Source: CAVVDT01 sp963747005 (GTDB lineage Bacteria > Pseudomonadota > Alphaproteobacteria > Rhizobiales > Aestuariivirgaceae). Taken from it: a stretch of 64,000 bases of DNA. The stretch's first letter is position 1; each line of letters starts with the position of its first letter. Positions 8,100 to 17,086 of the stretch are shown piece after piece. The position numbers were made by a program, and so were the translations under genes. A model generated the notes under the pieces. The model had not been told where the DNA came from and made no database searches. It saw only the letters and a program-made list of their open reading frames with translations. The stretch lies in assembly GCA_963747005.1 (NCBI GenBank), contig CAVVDT010000013.1:186001-250000 (forward strand), given 5' to 3'.

Positions 8100-9278
8100 A
8101 TGCTCCGGCTACTGATAAACTGTCAGGGGATCCTCGCTGCCGTGATCGTCTTCGTGATGATCGCCTTCGCCGTGCCGGCCCATGCCAATTCCATGCCCAA
8201 TTTCGAGACCGCCGCCGACTACATGATCCTCATGGACTCGCGCACCGGCAAGGTTTTTGCGGAAAAGAACGCCGACGAACTCATGGCGCCGGCCTCCATG
8301 AGCAAGATCATGACCATGCTGATGGTGTTCGAGCGTTTGCGCTCGGGACGCCTCAAGCCCGACGACACCTTCCTGATCACCGAGGATGCCTGGCGGCGCG
8401 GCGGCGCCAAGTCGGGGGGCTCGACCATGTATGCCGAGCTCAATTCTCGGGTGAAGCTCTCCGACCTCATCCAGGGCGTCATTGTCCAGTCGGCAAACGA
8501 TGCCTGCATCGCCATTGCCGAGGGCATCGCCGGCTCCGAGAGCGCCTTCGCCGACCTGATGACCAAGCGGGCGCGCGAACTGGGGCTTACCAAGACCACC
8601 TTCAAGAACTCGACCGGCCTGCCGGAAGACGGACACGTGACGACGGCGCGCGAACTGGCGATGCTGGCGCGCTACCTGATCGAGGTGTTCCCGGAGGAAT
8701 TCAAATACTACAAGGAACGCGAGTTCACCTGGAACGACATCACCCAGCAGAACCGCAACCCGCTCCTTGGCGTCTATCCCGGCGCCGATGGCCTGAAAAC
8801 CGGTCACACCTCGGAATCGGGCTACGGCCTCATCGGTACCGCCGAACGCAACGGCCGCCGGCTCATCGTGGTGATCAACGGCCTGAAGAGCGCCAAGGAG
8901 CGCTCCAGCGAGGCCCAGAAGATTCTCGACTGGGGTTTTCGGCAATTCCGTTCGGTCGAGCTGTTTGCCGCCGGCCAGACCGTCGGCTCGGCGCGGGTTT
9001 GGGGCGGCACCAAGTCGTTCGTGCCGCTGGTGACGCGCCAGAACGTCGACTTCATGCTGTCCGATGCCGAGCGCGCCACCGCGCAGGCCCAGATCGTCTA
9101 CAAGGGTCCGCTCAGGGCACCGGTTGTCGCCGGCGCCAGGGTCGGCGTGTTGCGCTTCCGCATCGATGGGCGCATCGTCGACCAGATGCCGATCTATACC
9201 GCCGAAAATGTAGCGCCTACCGACCAGATGTGGCGCCGGGCGCTCGACAGCGTCCTCTACTACGCCTTCGGCGGCTGA
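8100..9278 (+). CDS. dacC: D-alanyl-D-alanine carboxypeptidase (PBP5/6 family)
   Basis: This penicillin-binding protein trims the terminal D-Ala of peptidoglycan pentapeptides in the periplasm. From the ATG at 8100 it is 392 residues with a signal peptide ending near PAHAN (residue 30). The three active-site motifs are present: SMSK at 66-69, SAN at 131-133 and KTG at 233-235. The C-terminal third matches the beta-rich PBP5 C-terminal domain, ending with a possible amphipathic anchor. The frame is open 52 codons upstream, but starting at 8100 puts the signal peptide at the N-terminus. It begins a co-directional run with tmk, holB, metG and tatD. Confidence 0.9.
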   Translation: MLRLLINCQGILAAVIVFVMIAFAVPAHANSMPNFETAADYMILMDSRTGKVFAEKNADELMAPASMSKIMTMLMVFERLRSGRLKPDDTFLITEDAWRRGGAKSGGSTMYAELNSRVKLSDLIQGVIVQSANDACIAIAEGIAGSESAFADLMTKRARELGLTKTTFKNSTGLPEDGHVTTARELAMLARYLIEVFPEEFKYYKEREFTWNDITQQNRNPLLGVYPGADGLKTGHTSESGYGLIGTAERNGRRLIVVINGLKSAKERSSEAQKILDWGFRQFRSVELFAAGQTVGSARVWGGTKSFVPLVTRQNVDFMLSDAERATAQAQIVYKGPLRAPVVAGARVGVLRFRIDGRIVDQMPIYTAENVAPTDQMWRRALDSVLYYAFGG

Positions 9279-9284
9279 TCCGCG

Positions 9285-9920
9285 ATGGCCGGGGGGCTGT
9301 TCATCACCTTCGAGGGCGGGGAAGGGACCGGCAAGTCGACACAGACCCGGCGCCTCGCCGGCCGCCTCCAATCCGAAGGCAGGGATGTGGTGCTGACCCG
9401 CGAACCGGGGGGCGCGCCGGCGGCGGAGGATATCCGCAAGCTTCTGGTAACGGGTGAGCCCGAGCGCTGGTCGGTGACGGCCGAGGCGCTGCTCAATTGC
9501 GCTGCCCGCGATGCCCATCTCAGCCAGACCATCCGCCCGGCATTGGCCCGCGGTGCGGTGGTGGTGTGCGACCGCTTCATGGATTCGACCCGCGCCTATC
9601 AGGGCATCGCCGGCGGTCTCGATTTGAAGCTGATCGATGATCTTGAGGCCGCCGTGGTGGGCAAGACCCGACCGGACCTGACGCTCGTCTTCGATCTCGA
9701 TCCCGAACTGGGCCTGGCGCGCGCCAAGGGGCGGGCGGGCGAGGGGGTGGAGGACCGCTACGAGAAGAAGGGCCTTGCCTTCCACCAGCGGCTGCGGGAG
9801 GCCTTCCTCGCCATCGCCGCGGGTGATCCTGAGCGTTGCGTCGTGATCGACACCGCTGCTTCTGTCGATGATGTGGCCGCAGCCGTATGGACGGCGGTTG
9901 CGCCACGTCTTTCGCGCTGA
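9285..9920 (+). CDS. tmk: Thymidylate kinase
   Basis: Tmk phosphorylates dTMP to dTDP with ATP. The 211-residue protein has the P-loop EGGEGTGKS at about residues 10-18, the DRF motif (VVCDRFMDSTRAYQG) and a LID-type segment near residue 145 (KGRAGEGVEDRYEKKG). Length and motifs are standard. It starts 6 bp after the carboxypeptidase stop and is followed by holB after 15 bp, an arrangement conserved in alphaproteobacteria. Confidence 0.95.
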   Translation: MAGGLFITFEGGEGTGKSTQTRRLAGRLQSEGRDVVLTREPGGAPAAEDIRKLLVTGEPERWSVTAEALLNCAARDAHLSQTIRPALARGAVVVCDRFMDSTRAYQGIAGGLDLKLIDDLEAAVVGKTRPDLTLVFDLDPELGLARAKGRAGEGVEDRYEKKGLAFHQRLREAFLAIAAGDPERCVVIDTAASVDDVAAAVWTAVAPRLSR

Positions 9921-9935
9921 TATCGCCTTCGCAAC

Positions 9936-11003
9936 ATGAGCGATGATCCCGATCCACGCGAAACGCGACTGCATCCGCGCCTCAATGCCCGGCTCATCGG
10001 CCATGGCGAGGCTGAAGCTGCGCTCATCGCCGGCTGGGCCTCGGGCAAGCTGCACCATGCGTGGCTGATCGGCGGGGCGAGGGGCATCGGCAAGGCAACG
10101 CTCGCCTACCGCTTTGCACGTTTCCTCTTCGCCCATCCCGTCCCGCCCCCCTCCGGCATCGGCCTGCCGGGTAATCTGGCGGTAGGCGAGGACCAGCAGG
10201 CGTTCCGCCACATGGCGGCGCGTAGCCTGCCCGACCTTCTGGTGATCGAGCCTTCCTATGACCCGAAGAAGAAGGTGGTGCGTGCCGAGACCGGCGTCGA
10301 TGAGGCGCGCAAGGCCACCGAGTTCTTCGCCCGCACCGCGGTTGGCGGCGGCTGGCGCGTGGCGATCGTCGATGCAGCCGATGACCTCAACCCCAATTCC
10401 GCCAACGCGCTCCTGAAGATCATCGAGGAGCCGCCGCGCCGCACGGTGTTCCTCATCGTCGCCCATTCGCCCGGTCGCCTGCTTGCCACCATCCGCTCGC
10501 GCTGCCGCCGGCTCGACCTCCTGCCGCTCACCGCACCCGATGTCGAGGAGGTGCTGTCGGGCCTGCCGGACCTGAAGAAGAAGGGCGCGGCCACGGCGAT
10601 GGAAACCGCGATTGCCCTGAGCGGCGGCAGTCCGGGGAGGGCGCTGGAGCTTGCAGGATCCGAGGCGGCCAAGGCCTTTGCCGGCTTTGAGGCGGCCATG
10701 GCCTCGGCGCGGCGGCACGACACAGAAGGCCTGCATGCCATCGCCGCCAGTCTGGGCGGACGCGCCAGCCTTAGCGACTATCACCTTTTCGCCAGCCTGC
10801 TGGCCGACTGGGTCGCCCGCCGCGGCGTCGCCGAGGCGAAGGCCGGCCACCGCCGCCAGGCGCAACGCTGGGCCGAGGCCCACGCCGGCATCGGGCATTC
10901 CCTTCGCGCGACAAATACCCTAAACCTCGACCGCCGCGAGACGCTGGTGCGGGCCTTTTCCACCCTTGCCACCATCGAAGCCTCGGCGCGCGACAACCCC
11001 TGA
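9936..11003 (+). CDS. holB: DNA polymerase III subunit delta'
   Basis: HolB is a clamp-loader subunit of the replicative polymerase. The 355-residue protein shows the AAA+ clamp-loader layout: the P-loop-like GGARGIGKATLAYRFARFLF near residues 47-66, then DAADDLNPNSANALLKIIEEPP and the SRC box TIRSRCRRLDLLPL. The segment NALLKIIEEPP is diagnostic of this family. It lies between tmk and metG, as in many relatives. Confidence 0.93.
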   Translation: MSDDPDPRETRLHPRLNARLIGHGEAEAALIAGWASGKLHHAWLIGGARGIGKATLAYRFARFLFAHPVPPPSGIGLPGNLAVGEDQQAFRHMAARSLPDLLVIEPSYDPKKKVVRAETGVDEARKATEFFARTAVGGGWRVAIVDAADDLNPNSANALLKIIEEPPRRTVFLIVAHSPGRLLATIRSRCRRLDLLPLTAPDVEEVLSGLPDLKKKGAATAMETAIALSGGSPGRALELAGSEAAKAFAGFEAAMASARRHDTEGLHAIAASLGGRASLSDYHLFASLLADWVARRGVAEAKAGHRRQAQRWAEAHAGIGHSLRATNTLNLDRRETLVRAFSTLATIEASARDNP

Positions 11004-11019
11004 TCGGCCAGACATCGAC

Positions 11020-12585
11020 ATGCCGCACTCCGCGAAGAAATTCTACATCACCACGGCGATCTCCTATCCCAACGGACCGCCCCATATCGGCCACGCCTAT
11101 GAGGCTCTGGCCACCGACGCGCTCGCCCGCTTCAAGCGGCTCGACGGCTATGACGTGTTCTTCCTCACCGGTACCGACGAGCACGGCCAGAAGATCCAGC
11201 AGACCGCCGCCCGGGCCGGCAAGACGGCGGCCCAGTTCGTCGGGGAGATGGCGCCGCAATTCCGCGCCATGGTGGAAGCGCTCGAGTGCTCCAACGACGA
11301 TTTCATCCGCACTTCCGAGCCGCGCCACTACGCCTCGGTCACCGAACTGTGGCGGCGCATGGCGAAGGCCGGCGACATCTATCTGGGCAAATATGCCGGC
11401 TGGTATTCGGTGCGCGACGAGGCCTTTTACGGCGAAAGCGAGATCGAGGAGCGCGACGGCCAGAAATTCAACCTCAAGACCGGCACGCCGGTCGAGTGGG
11501 TGGAGGAGGAAAGCTATTTCTTCCGCCTCTCGGCCTACCAGCAAAAGCTGCTCGACCTCTATGAGCACCAGCCCGATTTCATCGGTCCGCCGGAGCGCCG
11601 CAACGAGGTCGTGAGCTTCGTCAAGGCGGGCCTGCAGGACCTGTCGGTCTCGCGCACCACCTTCGACTGGGGCATCCCGGTGCCCGATGCCCCCGGCCAC
11701 ATCATGTATGTGTGGGTGGACGCGCTCACCAACTATCTTTCGGCCACCGGCTTTCCCGATCCCGATGCCCCGCGCGCCCGCTACTGGCCCGCCGACCTGC
11801 ATGTCATCGGCAAGGACATCGTGCGCTTTCACGCCGTCTACTGGCCGGCCTTCCTGATGTCGGCGGGCCTGCCGCTGCCGGGCCGGGTCTACGGCCACGG
11901 GTTCCTGTTCAACCGTGGCGAGAAGATGTCGAAGTCGGTAGGCAACGTCATCGATCCGCAATCGATGATTGACCTCTATGGCGTCGACCAGTTGCGCTTC
12001 TTCTTCCTGCGCGAAGTGCCCTTCGGGCAGGACGGCAACTACAGCCACGAGGCGATCGTTGCCCGCATCAATGCCGACCTCGCCAACGATCTCGGCAATC
12101 TCGCCCAGCGCTCGCTGTCGATGATCGCCAGGAACTGCGACGGTGTGGTGCCGGCCCATGGCGCTTTTTCGCCCGAGGACGAGGCGCTCATGGCGGCAAC
12201 CGACGCCATTTTGGCCGAGAACCGCCAGCACCACGATGCCCAGGCCATCCACAAGGCGCTGGATGCCATCTGGAAGGTGGTGGCCGACGCCAATCGCTAT
12301 TTCGCGGCGCAGGAGCCGTGGGCCCTGAAGAAGACCGACCCGGAGCGCATGCAGACCGTCCTTTACGTGACTGCGGAAGTGTTGCGCGGCCTGGCCATCC
12401 TGGCGCAGCCCTATGTACCGTCGGGAGCGGCGAAATTCCTCGATCTTCTGGCGGTGCCGGAGAGGGCGCGCAACTTTGCCAGCCTCGGGACGGCCGGGCG
12501 GTTAAAACCGGGAACGCCGCTGCCGGCTCCGGCGCCGGTCTTTCCACGCTACGTGGAAGCAGAAGCGGGGCAGGGATCTGCCTGA
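11020..12585 (+). CDS. metG: Methionyl-tRNA synthetase
   Basis: MetG charges tRNA-Met. The 521-residue class I synthetase has HIGH at residues 22-25 (PHIGHAYEAL) and KMSKS at about 302-306. It is the short form without the C-terminal tRNA-binding extension, and no four-Cys zinc knuckle was evident between the motifs. The C-terminal helical anticodon-binding domain is present. The ATG at 11020 starts MPHSAKKFYITTAISYPNG; an in-frame start at 10966 overlaps holB and was not chosen. The stop overlaps the tatD start by one base. Confidence 0.95.
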   Translation: MPHSAKKFYITTAISYPNGPPHIGHAYEALATDALARFKRLDGYDVFFLTGTDEHGQKIQQTAARAGKTAAQFVGEMAPQFRAMVEALECSNDDFIRTSEPRHYASVTELWRRMAKAGDIYLGKYAGWYSVRDEAFYGESEIEERDGQKFNLKTGTPVEWVEEESYFFRLSAYQQKLLDLYEHQPDFIGPPERRNEVVSFVKAGLQDLSVSRTTFDWGIPVPDAPGHIMYVWVDALTNYLSATGFPDPDAPRARYWPADLHVIGKDIVRFHAVYWPAFLMSAGLPLPGRVYGHGFLFNRGEKMSKSVGNVIDPQSMIDLYGVDQLRFFFLREVPFGQDGNYSHEAIVARINADLANDLGNLAQRSLSMIARNCDGVVPAHGAFSPEDEALMAATDAILAENRQHHDAQAIHKALDAIWKVVADANRYFAAQEPWALKKTDPERMQTVLYVTAEVLRGLAILAQPYVPSGAAKFLDLLAVPERARNFASLGTAGRLKPGTPLPAPAPVFPRYVEAEAGQGSA

Positions 12586-13397
12586 TGCCGCTGGCCATCG
12601 TCGACAGCCACTGCCACCTCGATTTCGAGCAGTTCGCCGGTCATATCGATGAAGTGATCGCCCGCGCCCGCGACAACGGCGTCTTCCTGATGGTCACCAT
12701 CTCCACCCGTGTCAGGCGCTTTGAGGCCATCCGCGCTATCGTCGAGGCCCATGACGAGGTCTGGTGCACCATCGGCACCCACCCGCACAATGCCGCGGAG
12801 GAGGCCGACGTCACCCTCGACGATCTCCTGCGCATCGCGGCCCATCCCAAGGTGGCGGGCATCGGCGAGGCCGGCCTCGACTACCATTATGACTACAGCC
12901 CCCGCAACATCCAGGCTGCCGTCTTCCGAACCCATATCGCGGCAGCGCGCACGACCGGCCTGCCGCTCGTCATCCACAGCCGCGAGGCCGAGGACGACAC
13001 GGCCACGATCCTCGAAGAGGAAATGGGGAAGGGGGCCTTCAAGCCCCTGCTCCATTGCTTTTCCTCAAGGCCCGGCCTCGCGGTGCGTGGCCTGGCCATC
13101 GGCGCCTATGTCTCGTTTTCGGGCATCCTGACCTTCAAGAACGCCGCCGATGTGCATGAAGCGGCAAGGCTTTCGCCACTCGACCGGGTGCTGGTCGAGA
13201 CCGATGCGCCTTATCTGGCACCGGTACCTTATCGCGGCAAGAGCAATGAGCCGGCCTTCACTCGCTATACGCTGGAAGAATTGGCCCGCCTGAAGGGCAT
13301 ATCGCCCGAGAAAGCCGCCAGCGCCACATCGGACAACTTCTTCAACCTCTTTCAGAAGGTGAAGCGGCCCGCCGTCTTCGATGAAGCCGCGGCATGA
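12585..13397 (+). CDS. tatD: TatD family metal-dependent hydrolase (DNase)
   Basis: This 270-residue TIM-barrel hydrolase belongs to the TatD family, whose members act as 3'-5' exonucleases or D-amino acyl-tRNA-related hydrolases. Metal-binding motifs are visible: HCHLD at residues 9-13, GEAGLDYHYD, VIHSREA and the late ETDAPYLAP. Its ATG overlaps the metG stop (TGATG) and its own stop overlaps the next gene (ATGA), so the three genes are likely translated from one message. Confidence 0.92.
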   Translation: MPLAIVDSHCHLDFEQFAGHIDEVIARARDNGVFLMVTISTRVRRFEAIRAIVEAHDEVWCTIGTHPHNAAEEADVTLDDLLRIAAHPKVAGIGEAGLDYHYDYSPRNIQAAVFRTHIAAARTTGLPLVIHSREAEDDTATILEEEMGKGAFKPLLHCFSSRPGLAVRGLAIGAYVSFSGILTFKNAADVHEAARLSPLDRVLVETDAPYLAPVPYRGKSNEPAFTRYTLEELARLKGISPEKAASATSDNFFNLFQKVKRPAVFDEAAA

Positions 13398-14194
13398 GCC
13401 TGACCCTCACCATCCTCGGCTGCGGTTCGTCGGGCGGCGTGCCGCGCATCGGCAACCACTGGGGCGCCTGCGATCCGAAGGAGCCGAAGAACCGCCGTCG
13501 CCGCTGCTCGGTGATGCTGGAGCGACGATCCGGCAAGAACGCCACCCGCGTCCTGATCGATACCTCGCCGGACCTGCGCGAGCAGCTTCTGGGCTACGGC
13601 GTCGGTGAAGTCGATGCCGTGCTCTTCACCCACGAACATGCCGACCACACCCACGGCATCGACGAATTGCGCGCCGTGGCGCTCAACAAGCGCCAGCGCG
13701 TGGCCATCTGGGCCAACGACCGCACCGGCGACATGCTCTTGAGCCGCTTCGGCTATTGCTTCTATACGCCACCCGGCAGCGACTATCCGCCCATCCTCAG
13801 GACGCACCGTCTCATCGCCGGTGAAGCCGTGGAGATCGACGGCCATGGCGGGCCGATCGCTGCAACGCCGTTCGAATTGCAGCACGGCACCATCCAGGCG
13901 TTGGGCTTTCGCATCGGCGGACTGGCCTATACGCCCGATCTCAACGGCGTTCCCGAGCCGAGCCTCAAGAGCCTAGAGGGTCTCGATACCTGGATCGTCG
14001 ATGCGCTCAGGCCGACACCGCACCCGAGCCATTTCTCGTTGCCCGAGACGCTTCAGTGGATCGAGCGCCTGAAACCGAAGCGCGCCATTCTCACCAACCT
14101 GCACATCGACATGGACTATGCCACGCTCGCAAGAACGCTGCCGCAAGGCGTCGAGCCTGCCCATGACGGTTTGCGGGTGGAGATCGCCCCGTGA
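13394..14194 (+). CDS. MBL-fold metallo-hydrolase (PhnP-like)
   Basis: This 266-residue beta-lactamase-fold hydrolase carries the metal motif THEHADH at residues 79-85 and opens with LTILGCGSSGGVPRIG, which is typical of the PhnP/cyclic phosphodiesterase-like branch. It follows tatD with an ATGA overlap in a metG-tatD-MBL order common in alphaproteobacteria. A phosphodiesterase activity is plausible from the family, but the substrate is unknown: no phn genes occur nearby. Confidence 0.85.
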   Translation: MSLTLTILGCGSSGGVPRIGNHWGACDPKEPKNRRRRCSVMLERRSGKNATRVLIDTSPDLREQLLGYGVGEVDAVLFTHEHADHTHGIDELRAVALNKRQRVAIWANDRTGDMLLSRFGYCFYTPPGSDYPPILRTHRLIAGEAVEIDGHGGPIAATPFELQHGTIQALGFRIGGLAYTPDLNGVPEPSLKSLEGLDTWIVDALRPTPHPSHFSLPETLQWIERLKPKRAILTNLHIDMDYATLARTLPQGVEPAHDGLRVEIAP

Positions 14195-14278
14195 GTCGAC
14201 CGGCAGGCCGTCGGAACGCACATTAACGGTAGGCGTTTCGAGCTAACCCCTTGGCGGGGCCGCATAACACACCCCATC

Positions 14279-14333
14279 CGGGTATATAAAAATATTCCAT
14301 AATATATATTATGCGAAATCTTGTATTGCTCCT
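14279..14333. other. AT-rich patch between convergent genes
   Basis: In otherwise GC-rich DNA, the stretch around 14282-14312 is almost entirely A and T (runs like TATAAAAATATTCC and ATATATATTATG). It sits just after the stop of the carbonic anhydrase gene, between it and the MBL gene on the opposite strand. It may act in termination or mark the junction of an acquired segment; no intrinsic terminator hairpin with a T-run was found. Confidence 0.5.
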
Positions 14334-15122
14334 TCACTCGATCGGCGCCAGCAGTTCCGGTGCCGTCACCAGCGGGCGCACGCCGTGGGCGTGGTTCTCG
14401 TTGAAGGCGTTGTTGGCGCACCACTGCTCCAGCGACGAGATGTCGAGCTTGACGCATTGCGGCCTGACACTCCATGTCACCTGCAAGGGCGAGCATTTGG
14501 CGTCGCTATAGCTGTCCCCGGTGGTCGACCCGCGATAGACAACCGGGTCGCCAAGGCCGCTGGGCAAGGATTTGGCCTGCCAGAAGCCATCGACCTTGGC
14601 GGGAGCCGTGGCGAAGGTGTCGAAATGCGCCGCCGTCGGGTCGTTCACCAGCAGGAAGACCTGCGATTCCACCCGCAGTTCGGGATTGCTGCACTTGTCG
14701 GAAGAACAGGCCTTGAGCCCCTCGCCCGGCTTCACGTCGCAGGTTGAATAGACCCAGTGGACCTCGATGGTGTCGCCGGCCTTGACGCCGTGGCAGGCAC
14801 CGTTCTCCGGCATCTTCAGTTCCTCGGGCGTGAGGTTGGCTGTCTCGTTGCATTGATAGCCGTGATGCGGGCCCGCAGCGACTTCGCTGCTGTAGCCCGG
14901 CCCCTTGTGCTCGGCATCGACATGCATGTGGATGTTGCACAGGTTCATGCGGGCGACGTCGGGCGCCAGGGAAAAGTCGGCGAGATTGCTCCCGTCTCGC
15001 TTGGTGATGTCGCGCGGCGCCTGGGGGCCGTAGCCCGTGCACATCTCCGCCGCCTGCGATGGACCGGCGAGCGCCATGCCCAGTACCGCTACTCCGGCCA
15101 CGATCCAATGACTTGCCGTCAT
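14334..15122 (-). CDS. Delta-class carbonic anhydrase, exported
   Basis: The 262-residue protein has a clear signal peptide (ending near PSQAAEMC) and the motif NLCNIHMHVDAEHKGPGY, which I recognise from delta-class carbonic anhydrases first described in diatoms and now annotated in bacteria. His residues of IHMH and the later IEVHWVYSTC are the probable zinc ligands. Eight or more Cys in the mature protein fit a disulfide-rich periplasmic enzyme. It would interconvert CO2 and bicarbonate outside the cytoplasm. The ATG at 15122 is chosen because AGGAGG lies 8 bases upstream. The class is uncommon in bacteria, and the call rests on recalled motifs. Confidence 0.8.
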   Translation of the reverse strand: MTASHWIVAGVAVLGMALAGPSQAAEMCTGYGPQAPRDITKRDGSNLADFSLAPDVARMNLCNIHMHVDAEHKGPGYSSEVAAGPHHGYQCNETANLTPEELKMPENGACHGVKAGDTIEVHWVYSTCDVKPGEGLKACSSDKCSNPELRVESQVFLLVNDPTAAHFDTFATAPAKVDGFWQAKSLPSGLGDPVVYRGSTTGDSYSDAKCSPLQVTWSVRPQCVKLDISSLEQWCANNAFNENHAHGVRPLVTAPELLAPIE

Positions 15123-15191
15123 GCCTTCATCCTCCTCCACATACCGCTTGTTGCCGCCCGCTCAACCATCAGAAGGAAAGTCCGCCCGCCT

Positions 15192-16031
15192 TCAGGAGCC
15201 GCCGTCCAGCACCGCGAACATCTCCACCGGCGTCACCTCGCCGCGCTTGATATTGGTTTCCAGGTTGCGCATCCTCTCGGTGCGGTTCTTCGAGGCCATG
15301 ATGGTTTCGAGGCTGAAAGCTGCCGGGCCTTCCGCGTCGAGTTGGGCCATCAGGCGGGCAAAGGCCGCAACGGCAAAATCGTGCCGGTTGCTCTCGTGGC
15401 GAACCGTGAAGCCTGCCGCTCGCAGCGCCTTGCGGTAATCATCGGGCCCCGCAAGGGCGCTGATTTCCGGGCGCGCCGCCCAGGGCAGCGGGAACATCAC
15501 CTCGCCCTCGCCCGTGCGCATCTCGTCATAGATGCCGAACATGCCGCCCGGCTTGAGGACCCGCGCGACCTCGCGGAACACGGCCGCCTTGTCGGCAATG
15601 TTCATGCCCACATGCATCATGTAGGCGGCATCGAAGCTGGCATCGCCAAACGGCATGTCGAGGGCGTTGGCTACCATGAACTCGGTGCCCGCTTCGACGC
15701 CGACCCAGCGGCTGAGCTCGCGCGCCGCGGCGACGAATTCCGGCGACAGGTCGATGCCCGTGACCCGTGCGCCATAGCGCCTTGCCGCATGCCGGGCGGG
15801 TCCGCCCATTCCCGAGCCCACATCGAGCACACGGGCGCCCGCTGTGAGTTCCAGTTGTGCCATGAACGTCTCGGTCGCCTGGCGCCAGCCCACATGCATG
15901 TGCTCCACCGGCTCCAGATCGTCGGGAGCGACCGTATCGGGAGTCTTGCCGATGCTGGCGAGACCATCGCGCAGGGCCTCCACCAGAGCCCCGTGGGCGT
16001 AATGTTCGGTTACCTTGTCGTCGTTCGCCAT
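15192..16031 (-). CDS. SAM-dependent methyltransferase (class I), paralogue A
   Basis: This 279-residue protein has a Rossmann-type SAM-binding domain with motif I VLDVGSGMGGPARHAA and the acidic residue in VTGIDLSPEF. The post-I region (NALDMPFGDASFDAAYMMHVGMNI) resembles small-molecule methyltransferases such as sarcosine/dimethylglycine or sterol-type enzymes. It is closely related to the gene just upstream on the same strand. The start at 16031 is chosen to match the paralogue's length; an in-frame ATG at 16041-16043 is the alternative. The substrate is unknown. Confidence 0.8.
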   Translation of the reverse strand: MANDDKVTEHYAHGALVEALRDGLASIGKTPDTVAPDDLEPVEHMHVGWRQATETFMAQLELTAGARVLDVGSGMGGPARHAARRYGARVTGIDLSPEFVAAARELSRWVGVEAGTEFMVANALDMPFGDASFDAAYMMHVGMNIADKAAVFREVARVLKPGGMFGIYDEMRTGEGEVMFPLPWAARPEISALAGPDDYRKALRAAGFTVRHESNRHDFAVAAFARLMAQLDAEGPAAFSLETIMASKNRTERMRNLETNIKRGEVTPVEMFAVLDGGS

Positions 16032-16165
16032 GTGTGGGGTCATCCTGGAAGCGCCGGGTACGAGGCAAGGCGACGTTAGCAGGCTAAAGGCCGTGCAGCC
16101 AGCGCCGGAAGCAGTTCCGTGGTCGCACCCTTCAGCGCCTAGGATTTACAAAGAACAGTTATTGA

Positions 16166-16996
16166 TCAGTGCTTTATGCCGATCATCTCCACCGGTGCGA
16201 CGATGCCGTTCCTGACGTTGGCGATCATGTTTTTCACCATTTCGGCGGGGGTGTCGCCCATCAACAGGTGAAGGCCCAGCGGCGGAGGTCCCTCGGCGGT
16301 CGCTCTGGCCGCGGCCATTTTCGTAAAGAAGTCGATGGCGTAATCGCGCCGGCTGCGCTCCTGACTCACCCGGAAGCCAGCGCCCTCCAGCGCCCGGCGG
16401 TAGTCTTGCGGCCGCTCGAGCGGACTGGTCTCCGGCGTCTTGGCCCACGGCACCGGAAAGGCAAGTTCGCCCTCGCCCACCCGCATCACGTCGTAGACGC
16501 CGAATTTGCCGCCAGGTTTGAGCACCCGCGCCACTTCGCGGAAAAGCCCGGCCTTGTCGGCGATATTCATGCCCACATGCAGCATATAGGCCGTGTCGAA
16601 AGCGCCATCCGCAAACGGCATTGCCAGTGCGTTGCCCTGTTGCAGGTCGATGCGGTCATCGAGGCCCACCCAGCGGTTCAGTTCACGGCCCGTCTCGACA
16701 AACTCCGCCGTCAGGTCGATGCCGGTGACCCGCGCCCCGAAGTGCCCGGCGGTCAAGCGGCAGGCGCCGCCGAGGCCGCAGCCCACATCGAGCACGCGGG
16801 TCGTGGACGACATTTCCAGTTGGGTAAGAAATTCCTCCGAAGCGCGCCGCCCGCCGATATGGAATTCATCCACCGGCGCCAGATCTTCTATCGTCGCAGT
16901 CTCGGGCGACTTGCCCAGCTTCTGGAGTCCCTGGCGGATCACCGCGATCAGGTCTCCTTGCGTATAATGCTCGGCAACCTTCTGACTTACGGACAC
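16166..16996 (-). CDS. SAM-dependent methyltransferase (class I), paralogue B
   Basis: This 276-residue protein has motif I VLDVGCGLGGACRLTA and the same architecture as its downstream neighbour, sharing long stretches such as MLHVGMNIADKAG and FREVARVLKPGGKFG. The two are a tandem duplication that has since diverged. The GTG at 16996 is chosen: it aligns exactly with the start of the paralogue (both have seven residues before the shared EHY) and has GGGGA about 8 bases upstream. A TTG at 17011 is the alternative. Substrate unknown. Confidence 0.8.
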   Translation of the reverse strand: MSVSQKVAEHYTQGDLIAVIRQGLQKLGKSPETATIEDLAPVDEFHIGGRRASEEFLTQLEMSSTTRVLDVGCGLGGACRLTAGHFGARVTGIDLTAEFVETGRELNRWVGLDDRIDLQQGNALAMPFADGAFDTAYMLHVGMNIADKAGLFREVARVLKPGGKFGVYDVMRVGEGELAFPVPWAKTPETSPLERPQDYRRALEGAGFRVSQERSRRDYAIDFFTKMAAARATAEGPPPLGLHLLMGDTPAEMVKNMIANVRNGIVAPVEMIGIKH

Positions 16997-17086
16997 ATTG
17001 CCATTCCCCAAGGGTTTTCCGCAGCCAACATAGCGTGCCCGCCCCCCCTCGCCAAGCGTGGACGATCATGCTTTACCTTGGCCATC

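Noticed and set aside
8109..10898. A 929-codon open frame on the minus strand.
   Set aside because: It lies antisense across the carboxypeptidase, tmk and holB genes, all with intact active-site motifs, and shows no family features.
14279..14333. The AT-rich patch as a phage attachment site or replication origin.
   Set aside because: No integrase, tRNA end, DnaA boxes or iterons are near it.
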